From the NCBI RefSeq assembly GCF_958298935.1, contig NC_084942.1:11973501-12037500 (forward strand): DNA of 64,000 bases, written 5' to 3'. Shown here in pieces: positions 23,721-34,369 of the stretch; within the stretch, counting starts at the first letter, position 1, and the number at the start of each line of letters is the position of its first letter. The notes under the pieces were generated by a model. It was not told where the DNA came from, ran no database searches, and saw nothing but the letters and a program-made list of their open reading frames with translations. The translations under genes and the position numbers were made by a program. The stretch comes from Phragmites australis. Lineage: Eukaryota > Streptophyta > Magnoliopsida > Poales > Poaceae.

Positions 23721-24299
23721 CATGATTAGGTAGAGCTTTTAATGTAGCACGATCATGTTATGCTGCTGGCTCCCTTTTCAATGTAGCACTGGTGGGTGGG
23801 ACCGCAACCAACCAACTTTGGTTAGGTCACCAATCATGGTGCATGCATAGGGGTTATTGGTTCTCCTTGAAGTGGATTTGGTCAAAGCAGTTAGCCTTAT
23901 GAGATCACAACTAACATTGGTTGGAATGCAAGTGTAGCACATAGAAAAATGACAGAAATGATCATTTGGATGTAACAAACGAATAGCACAGGAACTTGAA
24001 GAGAGAGGGGGGGGGGGTAAAAGTAACTTTCCATGAGATTGGACCTTATATTGCCATTGTTTTCTACCAAACCGATCCTATGGAACAAGTAATAATTCCG
24101 AAAGAGTAATGCCCAACTCCTCTGTTCCTAAGAGACTCATAGGAAATTTTCATGAAATCAATTCAAATTCCACCTTTTCTCCTTATTAAAAAGAGGGCCT
24201 CACCAAGTACACAAATACTTCACTCACCATACACTCAAGTTTCATGGATTGGGTAAAACGCTAGAGTGTGGGACTTGGCGATGTTTTTTTAATATTGAA
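23721..24299. other. Non-coding, nothing recognised
   Basis: Mixed sequence with a G10 run at 24007. No open frame, RNA gene or transposon end is supported. Confidence 0.4.
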
Positions 24300-24816
24300 G
24301 GGGAAATTACAAATACCCCTCACAAGTCACCTAAAGATGCAAATAACCCCCTACAAGTAAAATACTTATATTAACCACCCCACAAGTTTAATCCTGATGC
24401 AAAATCTCTCGTAAGAGTTCTTACTCGATCTCATATCAGAACATTTGTCACCGTGACGTGACCTTGAATATGTTGTACATAGGCTTCCAATATATGAAAT
24501 AAGGGATAGAAGATGGTTTAACAAGATATTAGGGCCAACCAGATTTCTCATTTGGTCTAGTTCGTGGAGCAAACTGAAATGAAATAGCCGATCTGCTGAG
24601 CTTCAATGCGGGTTAATACCACCAATATTACCTTCTTCTCACCTTGGCAATCTACTGCAGCACACAAGGTCAAATCATGGAAGAATACGCTAACATGATA
24701 TATTCTACGCACCCTCACGAGGGTTAGATTTGTAGAGGTGGTAAATGCAACAATTAAACTTGTAGGAGGCATTTGCTACTTACGGTGACTTGTAGAGGCG
24801 TGTTTGCAATTTTTCC
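24300..24816. mobile_element. Fold-back MITE with ~90-bp imperfect inverted ends
   Basis: The left end reads GGGGAAATTACAAATACCCC and later CCCCTACAAGT. The right end, reverse complemented, reads GGAAAAATTGCAAACACGCC and later CCTCCTACAAGT, and the similarity extends ~90 bp inward on both sides. The flanks are AATATTGAA (24291-24299) and AATGTTGAG (24817-24825), a degenerate 9-bp duplication. Length ~0.5 kb with no ORF. A 9-bp duplication suggests a Mutator-type MITE. Confidence 0.65.
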
Positions 24817-24997
24817 AATGTTGAGACTATTTGTATCACAGCCATCCCACTGATGACTTTCCCATGCAAGCTCCTGGAATGGGAACGTATAGCTAATGCA
24901 AATCATTATTTGGTTATAACTTCAGTAATACGATCCTTTTACATTTTTCAAGTTTTAGCAACAACAGTATGGATTCTTTCTAGTTGTCTTCGTCATT

Positions 24998-25258
24998 CAC
25001 TACTATAGAACCCCACATAATAGCCACCATCTTCAGTGTCAGTTCAAAAGAACCGATACTGAAAGTGGTATCAGTGCCGGTTCTAAAACTCCTACCCGCG
25101 ATCAAGGGCTTGGAGTTAAGAACTGGCACTGATAGTAACTATCAGTGCCGGTTGGTCTGTATCAGTGCCGGTTCTAACCACAAACCGGCACTGATAGTGG
25201 TATTTCAATACCGGTTCCTCTTTAAACCGGTACTGATAGCCTGCTACAGTATATATAG
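24998..25258 (+). repeat. 5' subterminal hairpin repeats and TATA box of the CACTA element
   Basis: Several inverted pairs of TATCAGTGCCGGTT and AACCGGCACTGATA (for example 25160-25199 and 25203-25240) follow the terminal CACTA. A TATA box, GTATATATAGCC, at 25249-25260 then precedes a GC-rich leader. In characterised En/Spm elements such repeats bind the TNPA-type protein. Confidence 0.8.
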
Positions 25259-25260
25259 CC

Positions 25261-25994
25261 CATCTTGTTCCCCGTCTCGACCCAGAACAGAGCTGCCGCC
25301 GCCGCAGCCTAGTGTTACAGCGCCTCCTTGCCATTTTTTTTGGTGATTCAAGGTTTTTTTTCTTGCGTGGGAGCCTTCAAAATTTGGAGGAGTCAACTGT
25401 TTTAAGGTTAGTGAGATCTATATTTCATTTTTGGATAGATTACTTGGTAGATTGCTCTAGGGTTGATGATGGATGGTGCTTGTTCCATGGTTATAGATTT
25501 AGAGATGTAGTTGAGATCTAATTTAGGTAAAATTTGTAACTTTATCGTTGTTAGATGTATAGAGATGATCTACATTTGATTTTTAGTTGGATTTAAATTG
25601 CTAGATTTCTCTAGGTTTGAATTTAGGTGGTTGTTAGTTGGTGTTGAAATTTGGAATGAGCAAGAGCTCAAATATCCATATAAATTAGAGAAAGGTCGCA
25701 ATTTTATCATTGTAGGTGATTTAACGAGTTGCAACTTTGCAACTTGTTGAACCGTTATTGCCATTCAAAAATTACAAAAATACCGCTAGAACTGTCATTC
25801 GAGCGGCATCTAAAGAATAAAAAATCAGGGAGGTATTTGCAAAATGTCTGTAAAATCTAGCTCTAATTTTCTAGTATGTGGATTACGTATATTTTTAAAG
25901 TCATGAATTTTAATAATAATCCAGTGGATTTCCTCTGTTAATTAATTAACATAGTGAATTTAACATATACAGTTGATAAAATACTGTGTTGTAG
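25261..25994 (+). other. Leader and probable 5'-UTR intron of the TNP2 gene
   Basis: After the TATA box comes a short GC-rich leader, then AT-rich sequence that ends in a good acceptor (ATACTGTGTTGTAG at 25981-25994) two bases before an ATG. The donor may be GTTAGTGAG near 25407. No coding sequence is seen. Confidence 0.4.
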
Positions 25995-25996
25995 GG

Positions 25997-28900
25997 ATGG
26001 CACGTCCACTCACGGGTCGCAATCAGACTCGGCAGCCTTTGGAAGGCGGGTCCCCGACCCGGCCCAAGTATCGGAAGGAGATGGGCCCTCAAATAGGGAC
26101 CAATCAGGATGCGAGGTAATTTGATGAATATGTTCTAGATTTTGAAATGTTTAATGATTATAAGTCAAATGTGTTTAAGTATAATGATTTGCAGATAGAC
26201 CAGTCATGGATGTACAAGGAACGAGGGCCAGAGTTTATTGTTGGCATCGAGGCTTTTTTGAGGGCTGCCGCGGCGTACAAGAAGCCAAAAGGGAAGCATG
26301 ACGAGCACTATATATGCTGTCCGTGTGTCGTCTGCAAGAATGAGAAGCAGTTTTCAAACATAGAGCAGATCCGTGCATACTTGATTCGCAGGGGTTTCAA
26401 GGCTGGTTACACCCGTTGGACTGAGCACGGTGAACTTGCAGATGTTGGGCGTGAAGGGCAACTAACAGTCGAAGGAGACGGAGTCAATGATCCGTAACGA
26501 AAACTTCGATGTGTCGGCATTTGAAGATACTTTTGTCGAGAACGATGACTGGGACATTTTTGTTGGCAACAATGAAGAAGGCATAGAACAAATGTTGCGC
26601 GATGGGGAGGGGGACTTCACCATTGAAAGACAACATCGAAAGTACCAGCGCATGATAGAGGACTCTAAAACACCAGTTTACCCGAATTGTAAAAATGAGC
26701 ATAGCAAGTTGCATGTGGTGCTGATACTGATGCAAATGAAGGCTAGCAATGGTTGGGCCGATAAGGGTTTCAATGAATTGTTAGAATTCTTGAGGAAATT
26801 TCTTCCAGAGGGGAACGTGTTGCCCGAAAACACGTATCATGCCAAGCAGGTTGTCTGCCCGTTGGGATTGGAAGTAGAGAAAATACATGCATGTGGAAAC
26901 GACTGCATGTTGTTCCACAGCAAGGATGCAGACTTGGAAGCGTGTCGCGTTTGCAATGCACCACGGTACAAGAGCAACGTTGATGATATCAAGAGCGATG
27001 GCGTAGGGGTGAAAAGAAAGAAGAAAAGACCCCCCGTTAAGGTGGCTTGGTATTTCCCTATAGTCCCCCGTTTGAAGCAATTGTTTGCTAACAGAGCGAA
27101 TGCCGAGCTGATGTGATGGCACGCCGAATAGCTCAAGAAAGATGGAATGCTTAGACACCCTACTGATGGCATGCAATGGAGGAGATTCGATTCGAAATAC
27201 AAGGAATTCAGAGATGAAGTGAGGAATATAAGGTTCGGGTTGAGCAAGGATGGGATGAATCCTTTCGGCAACATGAGAAGTACTCATAGCACTTGACCTG
27301 TGAATCTCTGTATCTACAACCTTCCACCTTAGAAGTGCATGAAGCGGAAGTACCTTATGATGCCTCTGCTGATTAGTGGGCCGAATCAACTAGGCAACGA
27401 TATCGATGTGTACCTCAAACTATTGGTGGAAGATCTTCTTGTACTGTGGAAAGATGGAGTACGGGTATGGGATGAGTACAGACGCGAGAATTTCACCATG
27501 CGCGCGATGCTGTTCGTGACGATTTCAGATTGGCCTGCTCTTGGTAACCTATCAGGGCAGACTGTAAAAGGGTACAATGGATGTGTTCAGTGCTTGGAGG
27601 AAACGGAGGGGCGGTGGCTAAAAAATAGCCGGAAAATGATCTTCATGGGTCACCGTAGGTTCCTCCGTCCGGATCACCCATACCGCAAGAATAAAAGAGC
27701 TTTTGACGGGTGGAGCTTCGTCAAGCTCCGAAGATTCGCAGTGGAGAACAGGTATTTAAGATGGTTAATACACTTAGAGTTGTACTAGGAAAGGGGCCAA
27801 GCAGTACAAAAATGCAGGCTGGGCAAAATGCTCCCATGTGGAAAAAGATGTCAATATTTTGGTTGTTGCCTTATTGGAAGTATCTTATGGTCCGACACGC
27901 AATCGACGTCATGCACGTGGAGAAGAATGTGTTTGATAGCTTGATTAGTACCTTACTAGATATACCCGGCAAAACAAAAGATACACTAAATGCACGGCTG
28001 GACCTGAAAGAAATGAACCTCAGGAAGGACCTACACTACATACATTTAGACAACGGCAAAAGGAAACTTCCCACAGCTTGCTACACTATGAGTAAGGAAG
28101 AGAAGATCCGCCTATGTGGTTGCTTGCGTGATGTCAAAGTTCCGACCGGTTACTCCTCCAATATCAGGAACTTTGTAAACATGAAAGATACGAAGTTAGT
28201 TGGCATGAAGTCTCATGATTGTCATGTGATGATGGCGTAGATGCTTCCAGTTACAATTTGAGGTATTCTGCCGGATAAGGTCCGAGACCCAATCATTAAG
28301 CTGTGTTCGTTCTTCAAGGCAATTTCATAAAAGGTCATTGATCCGAACAAACTGGCAAAGCTGCAAGAAGACATGGTCCATACTATATGTCAGTTTGAGA
28401 CTATTTTCCCTCTGATATTTTTTGATATAATGCCCCATCTAATTGTTCACATTGTGGGTGAGATAAAGAGCCTTGGCCCCGTGTTTTTGCATCAAATGTA
28501 TCCTTTCGAAAGGTGCATGGGGGTTCTGAAGAAATATGTCCGTAACCGAGGTCGTCCGGAAGGTTGCATTACCCAAGGGTGGAGTACGAAGGAGGTCATT
28601 GAGCTTTGCATTGACTATATGAAACTGAACGCGATTGGTATGCCTATATCTCGCTATGAGGGGAGACTAAAGGGGAAAGGGATGATAGGTCATACTTCAA
28701 TCCATATCAAATATCATGCTTCATTCACTTAAGCACACTTCGCAGTTCTGCAACAGGCAGTTGTAGTGATCCCGTATGTCAAAATGCATGTGAGCATGCT
28801 ACGCTCCACAAATCCAACGAAGTCAGATGATTGGATCGCAAAAGAGCACAGAGATAATTTCAGTAATTGGTTACATAAACTCATGATGGGTAAGGATACC

Positions 28901-29485
28901 GACGATGCTCTGTTGGAACTGCTAGCAAATGGCCTGTCAACTACAATTCGCACATTCCAAGCATACAAGATTAACGGCTATACATTTTATACGCGAGCAC
29001 AAGACAACAAGAGCACTAACCAAAATAGCGGTGTCCGTACTGATGCCTGTGACCGCGCTGGCAACAGGGAGACCTACTATGGATTCATAGAGGAGATTTG
29101 GGAACTTGAATATGGTGAGTTGATGGTCCCTCTGTTTCGGTGCCAATGGGTCAGACTCACAGGGGGAGTCAAGGTCGACAAGTACGGTATGACTACCGTG
29201 GACCTCAAACTCGTCGGATACAGAGAACAACCATTTGTGCTTGCCAACGATGTTGCACAAGTCTTCTATGTAAAGGACCCGAACCCAGCTAACAAGGAGG
29301 AGCGTCATGTGGTTCTTCAAGGACAAAGAAAAATCATCGGTGTTGAGAATGTTGTCGACGACGAAGACTGCGACAAATTCGAAGACCTGCCTCCTTTTGG
29401 AGAGAATGTCGAACTGCCTCTCATTGATGACACTGCGGAAGCTACCTACATACGCCACAACCATAACGAAGCATTAATCGTTTAG
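25997..29485 (+). pseudogene. CACTA TNP2-type transposase (many stops)
   Basis: A putative first exon starts at ATG 25997 (MARPLTGRNQT). Then come a transposase-associated N-terminal domain (DQSWMYKERGPEF to HYICCPCVVCKN, 26195-26345), the TNP2 catalytic region (26700-28240: VVCPLGLEVEKIHACGNDC, ISGPNQLGNDIDVYL, VRHAIDVMHVEKNVFD), a DUF4218-like part (HQMYPFERCMGVLKKYVRNR, 28490) and a DUF4216-like part (YGMTTVDLKLVGY, 29180), ending at a stop after 29482. Stops include 27114, 27129, 27294, 27330, 28238 and 28730. A frameshift lies near 27.7 kb and a frame change near 26.48 kb. It cannot make transposase. Confidence 0.85.
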
Positions 29486-29772
29486 TGAAAGCTTCTTTCA
29501 TGTATTTGGTGAAATTTGTATAATATTTAGGTTAAGCTTTATTTTGTATCAAGGACATGTATGGGTGATGTAATAATATGTTTTAATTTATATCGAGTGC
29601 ATATTGAATTTTTCTAGAATTATTTTTCAACATAAAACAAGTTAAAAAGATTTTATAAAATTTATTTGCAATTTTCTAGAATTAAAACTAATTTTATATG
29701 CAACAAAGCATATTAAAGCATTTATTTTGTGAAACAAAGCACATGATAAGAATTATTTTGCTGGGAAAACTT

Positions 29773-29871
29773 GTATCAGTGCCGGTTACTACATAGTAAC
29801 CGGCACTGATACTTCAACTATCAGTGTTGGTTGTAAATATAACCGGAACTGATACGTCTCCTATATTTATC
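29773..29871 (+). repeat. Internal copy of the CACTA subterminal hairpins with TATA box
   Basis: Two inverted units (TATCAGTGCCGGTTAC...GTAACCGGCACTGATA and TATCAGTGTTGG...AACCGGAACTGATA) are followed by CTATATTTAT at 29861. They use the same words as the element's termini but lie inside it, ~290 bp after the transposase stop. They immediately precede the second gene set, so a promoter role is likely. Confidence 0.75.
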
Positions 29872-30230
29872 TCCAGCACTATTCACCCTAGCGCTGCCTT
29901 CCTCGTTCGCTTCAGTCACCCTAGCCCCGACACGCCACCACCTCCTCCGACGCCGCCCCCACACGCCGCCGCCTCCTCCAACGCCGCCTCCTCCCGATGC
30001 TGTTCATCCTCCTTCGGACGCGACCCTTCGTCCTCCGTTCTACCTCCGAGCCCGCTCCCTCCGGCCACTGTTCTGCCGCTGTTCGCCACCACCGACGCCG
30101 CACCCCTTCCGACGTCGAACCCTAGTCCCCTCCTCCGAGCGGCGTGCCCTCTCCCTCCAGCCTCCGTTCCACCGCCGTCCACCACCGCCGTCCCGGAGAC
30201 CGAGCTCTGCGTCTCCCCTTCCCCGTGTTG
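29872..30230 (+). other. GC-rich leader exon of the second CACTA gene set
   Basis: C-rich sequence with a 136-codon frame of low complexity (Pro, Ser, Ala) that ends at a clear donor, GTAAGC, at 30231. Given its place after the TATA box, I read it as 5' UTR. The open frame is a composition effect. Confidence 0.4.
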
Positions 30231-31716
30231 GTAAGCTAAATTGGTAACAAATTGGACATCCCTATCAATTGAATTGTACCTCGATGGCTATGCATGCCTT
30301 TTTGGACATTTTCGACCAGTTCTCCATGTTCAATGCTCACTAGCTACTGGAAACTGCTGCCTATAAATTGATTGTTCTAGCTCTTACGCGTCATGGTTTT
30401 CTACGGTCAAATTCACCAGTGTTTCCTGACGTACATGCATGAGAGATGGGAAGTTAAACTTGAGCTGAAGGAGGGGAAAACGTGATAGGGTGAAAAGTTA
30501 GCATCCAAAATGGTTTCATTGTTTAGTTTGCCCTGTTGCTATTAGCAGTAGCCGCTTTAGATCGAATGTGTCCTATTTGGTCGATCACATGAAAAGTAAA
30601 CAGAAAGAAAAGGTATCTAACGACATTCTTAGAATTATACATGTACTGCAGTCGAACGTGTTGGCCATGAATCACATATAAATAAAGCTAGCAATCGTAT
30701 TGCTAGTTGTTCAGTTAATTTGGCCGAAATAAGATTACATAAGGATAGTTGTTTTGTGCTGAGTGCTGACCATGCATAAGATAGAACTGAAGACACCAAG
30801 TTTACTTAGGAGACAAAATAGACTGTTGATCCTACGTAGTATCTACTATATTCGTGTTACACTGGATGATCGATCGGTATCCGAATACATGCGGTTCTCA
30901 TATCTTCTGGTTGCCTGTACTATCATAGAATTATTAAAAGTAGATGGTACAGACTGTTTTTTTATTAGACCTCAAAGATTAAATATCTTCATATGTCTTA
31001 TTAAGACAGACGTGTCCGTAAAAACCAGACGTCAAAGGAACTTAATACTATATCATACCAGTGAGATGAAAGCATCAATCATTGTTGTCTTTACAGTGAA
31101 GAGCAACACATAACTTTTCCCATATGCTTCCCTCTTCTCAATATATTTTATATGGTACAGTGAATAGCATTAATTATATCTGACCATGTTTAGGAAATTA
31201 AATTCCTTGAAACCAATCCTTTACCTAGTTAATGATTCATAAGCATTTTGAATATCTATAAATGCCTGACAATCACATCTTGTGAGGCCTGAATTCAAAC
31301 TTGATATATCTATAGTCAGTTTTCTAGCAATTTGTGTTTTCCGCAACTGAAGGGGATGAGCATATCTTCAGAAAAGGGAATGGAAACACTGCAGTGTTGT
31401 ACTAAAATCTTTACACTCTATGTGGTCTAATGTAAGATATATACAAGAGTTCCAATCAGGATCAGTTTCTTGTGAACAAATGTTTATTTTCTCGAGAAAT
31501 CATCTTGTGAACAAATGTTGGAAGCGCGATGTGAAAATGAAAGGAAAACGTCCCAGATATATATGTCTGTTAAGGGATTTTGGTGCATGCTGCATTGCTG
31601 CAATGTTTGTTACGAATTGTATTTAGACCTACACTGGGAGTTCATTGATATAAGCATAAAGTCTTCTTAATTTGGTATGCCATATGTGTTTTCCTATCCA
31701 TTTTGGTTGGTTGTAG
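30231..31716 (+). other. Probable long 5'-UTR intron of the second CACTA gene set
   Basis: It runs from GTAAGCTAAATT to TTTTGGTTGGTTGTAG, the acceptor lying four bases before ATG 31721. It is AT-rich with no supported coding sequence. The TNP2 gene has the same design, with an acceptor just before its ATG. Confidence 0.5.
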
Positions 31717-31720
31717 AACA

Positions 31721-32065
31721 ATGACTGATGGTTGGGCGTGGACCATCGAAAAGATCGATGATATAGTTGTAGACCTAAGGAAGATGGCTAACGAAAGCTT
31801 CGATCCCTGTTCGTGCAAGTGCTCCATGGATGCGAACCGGCTTGTACTCCAAATTGAGGAGGTAGTGAGCAGGCTTCAGAAGTTGTCCATTCAATCGGCC
31901 GAGGTGCTGGACCGTCAAGATGATGGCCACCTTGAGGGCGATGATGTGGATTCTAGCGTGGACCCGAACGACGTGGTTCCTTATGACTACGTTGAGGGCG
32001 ATGATGTTGGCCATATTGAGGGCGATGAGTACTGGTGGCTGCCGAGTGATGATAGCGATAAGTAG
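31721..32065 (+). CDS. Small acidic CACTA-encoded protein, unknown function
   Basis: An intact 114-residue frame from ATG 31721. The N-terminal half (WTIEKIDDIVVDLRKMA, then CSCKC) looks helical with a small Cys cluster. The C-terminal half is very acidic and contains repeated EGDD units (HLEGDDVD, YVEGDDVGHIEGDE). I know no defined domain. It precedes the transposase-like ORF and may be a separate exon or an upstream ORF of the same transcript; the next exon-like start at 32321 follows an acceptor (GATGTAG). Confidence 0.45.
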   Translation: MTDGWAWTIEKIDDIVVDLRKMANESFDPCSCKCSMDANRLVLQIEEVVSRLQKLSIQSAEVLDRQDDGHLEGDDVDSSVDPNDVVPYDYVEGDDVGHIEGDEYWWLPSDDSDK

Positions 32066-32320
32066 TTTGAATGTATAATGCTTGTGTGGACCTGATTATT
32101 ATGTGTTCTGTACTCTGGCTATGAACACTTGCATATCTGAAACTGATGTATGTTGTACTTCTAGACCTGATCAATATATTGTACTTTTGCATTTCTGTGT
32201 GTCTTATGCCCTTGCATTTTACGTCCCTTTCTCCTCATTTCTTCTATGTTCTAGTATAGTATTCGGTTTTAGATTATCTCTAAATCAAGTGCTTCTTGTG
32301 TCTAAAATGTTGATGTAGGA

Positions 32321-34366
32321 ATGACACGTACGAAATCCAACCGCCGTGCACGGCCCCGTCCCATCCCCCCTCCGATACAAGGTCCCTCAAGTCCGGCTCC
32401 AGCCTCAGTACATGATGAGCCTGCAAATATGGAGCCGGACCAGACATGGGACGGTAGCCCAAGGTTGTACTTGAACATGGAACAGTTTGAGTTGGAGATA
32501 GCCACTGAGGCTGCGCAGGGCACGGCTGAAGGTGATGCACCGGAGGGTCAGATCGACCCTGATGCTGATGCTCCAAGTGGTGACGAGATGACTGGAGAAG
32601 AGAGGAGTGGACGAGGTCCCAGCAGGATGCCTGAGGGACGTTTCATCATCGCGGAGGTCAATGCAGTTGGGGAGCCCACAAGACCAAAAGTTATTCTGGG
32701 CCCGTACAAGACAGCAATCGGGTGTCTAGTGAGGGACCATGTCGTAGTCACATACATAACTTGGAGAGGTAGACGGGATGACGTGTGGGTGGTTCCCGAA
32801 AATATCAAGGATCTTATGTGGGGCAAGTTGTTGGTAAAGTTTGAGTTCCCTAAAGGATGCAGCATGGCCAAAGCGAAGAGTTGTGCCCTATCAACAATGT
32901 CCATCGCGTTCAAGAATTTCAAGGGTAAGTTGTGGAGAAATTATGGCTTGGTGGGCCGGATACCAAAATGGGACCATTATCCGATGGTTCAACCATTCTG
33001 GAATGATTTCATAGAGCACAAGCGTTCAGAGGAAGTACAAAGACTAAGCGATATCAACAAAGCCAGCTCGCGGAAGAACGTGTACCCCCACAGAACTGGC
33101 TCGCGTGGGTACGTGAGGAAATACGATGAGTGGGATGAGATGGAAGAATAGGTAACCCGCAATGGTGCCACACCTCAGACAGCTCCCTGGATTGAACGAG
33201 CGAAGCACTATCTGTACGCGAGAGGGGTGACCTTGGCGGCAGATGGCAATCTGAACTTCAAAAGCGACAGAGAACAGGAAGTGATGCAGAGAATTATAGA
33301 TGCCCACACCCAGTCTTCCCAAGGCTCTTCCAGGCCGGATAGGGAGAACGACCAGTTAACCTTGGCACTAGGAACCAAGGAGCACCCAGGTTGCACGAGA
33401 GGCAAGGGTGTGGTGCCCTGGAAAGAGGGATTCCCATAATCCGTCGAAAGTTATAGGAGTCGGAAGAGAAGGAGAGAAGAGCTAGAAGACCTGCTGGCTG
33501 TAGTGCGACAAGAACTTGTGCAAGAGCATCAGATGACAGACGCCAAAATCAGAGAAATCAAAGAATCATTTCAGTAAGGAATCAGGCAGTAGCAAGGCGA
33601 AGAAAATGTTGTGAGCCCTGGTGGTCGTCGGAGCAGCTGCGCGTCCGCGGGGTTTGGAGAAGAAGAATTAGCCTGTTTCCCCATGGACGACATCACAGAA
33701 AGCAAGGTGTGCAAGCTTGTCATGCCCACTATGAACCATCACGGTGGCTATGGGGCAGGTCGACCAATGTGTCGAAGGGGCTTTCTTGAACGATCTCCCG
33801 ATACCACAGGGATACGCTAAGGTCCACATGGACTCCGTGCGAAAGCCGTACCGTAAGCTTGACATGGATTACCTAGGAGAGACGAGTTCCAAGAAGCTCG
33901 GATCAAACGCGGTGGCTTCGTTTTGTGGCACAAGCGCTACATATTGTTTGAAGATGAGACAGACGAGTCGTCTGATGCGGAGTCAGACCCAGCACACAGA
34001 AGAGATCCAACTCCTACACGATCGGCACTAGTGCCACCGTCACGAGGAAGAGATCCAACTCCTCCACTATCGCCGCCACTGGCATCGTCACCGAGAAGAG
34101 AGCAGACTCCTCCCCCACGTAAGTTGCCAACAAGAGAGTCAACTCCTCCCCCTCCAAAGTCCGCAACTGTGCCACCAAGGGAGCCAACACCTCCCCCTCT
34201 GAAGTCAGCACCAGTGCCTCCAAGTGAGCCGACTCCTCCTCCTCCGAAGTCAGCAACACTGCATCCAAAATTGCCAACTCCTCCGAAGTTGACAACACGC
34301 TCTCAGTCTAAGAAGGTGGCAGCACCTGAGAAGTTGCCTTATGAAAGAACTGCAGAGGAAGACTGA
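32321..34366 (+). pseudogene. Plant En/Spm transposase-like ORF with proline-rich tail (broken)
   Basis: It begins MTRTKSNRRARPRPIPPP at 32321. A conserved block at 32640-33150 (RPKVILGPYKTAIGCLVRDH, WRNYGLVGRIPKWDHYPMVQ) resembles the Ptta/En/Spm plant transposase family. The homologous reading continues past a stop at 33149-33151 through RNGATPQTAPWIERAKHYLY, a stop at 33437-33439 and further stops near 33575-33592. It then passes through two frame changes (33.74 and 33.92 kb) into the segment IPQGYAKVHMDS and a proline-rich run of EPTPPPxKSA units (33980-34300). The stops replace probable Gln codons. In En/Spm the equivalent second product binds the subterminal repeats; that function here is inference. 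Confidence 0.65.
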
Positions 34367-34369
34367 GCG

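Noticed and set aside
24007..24016. Poly-G run as a regulatory signal
   Set aside because: A simple homopolymer of ~10 bases in non-coding DNA, without other evidence.
29824..30234. 136-codon Pro/Ser/Ala-rich frame
   Set aside because: It starts within the internal CACTA repeats upstream of the TATA box and has low complexity; it fits a C-rich 5' UTR better.
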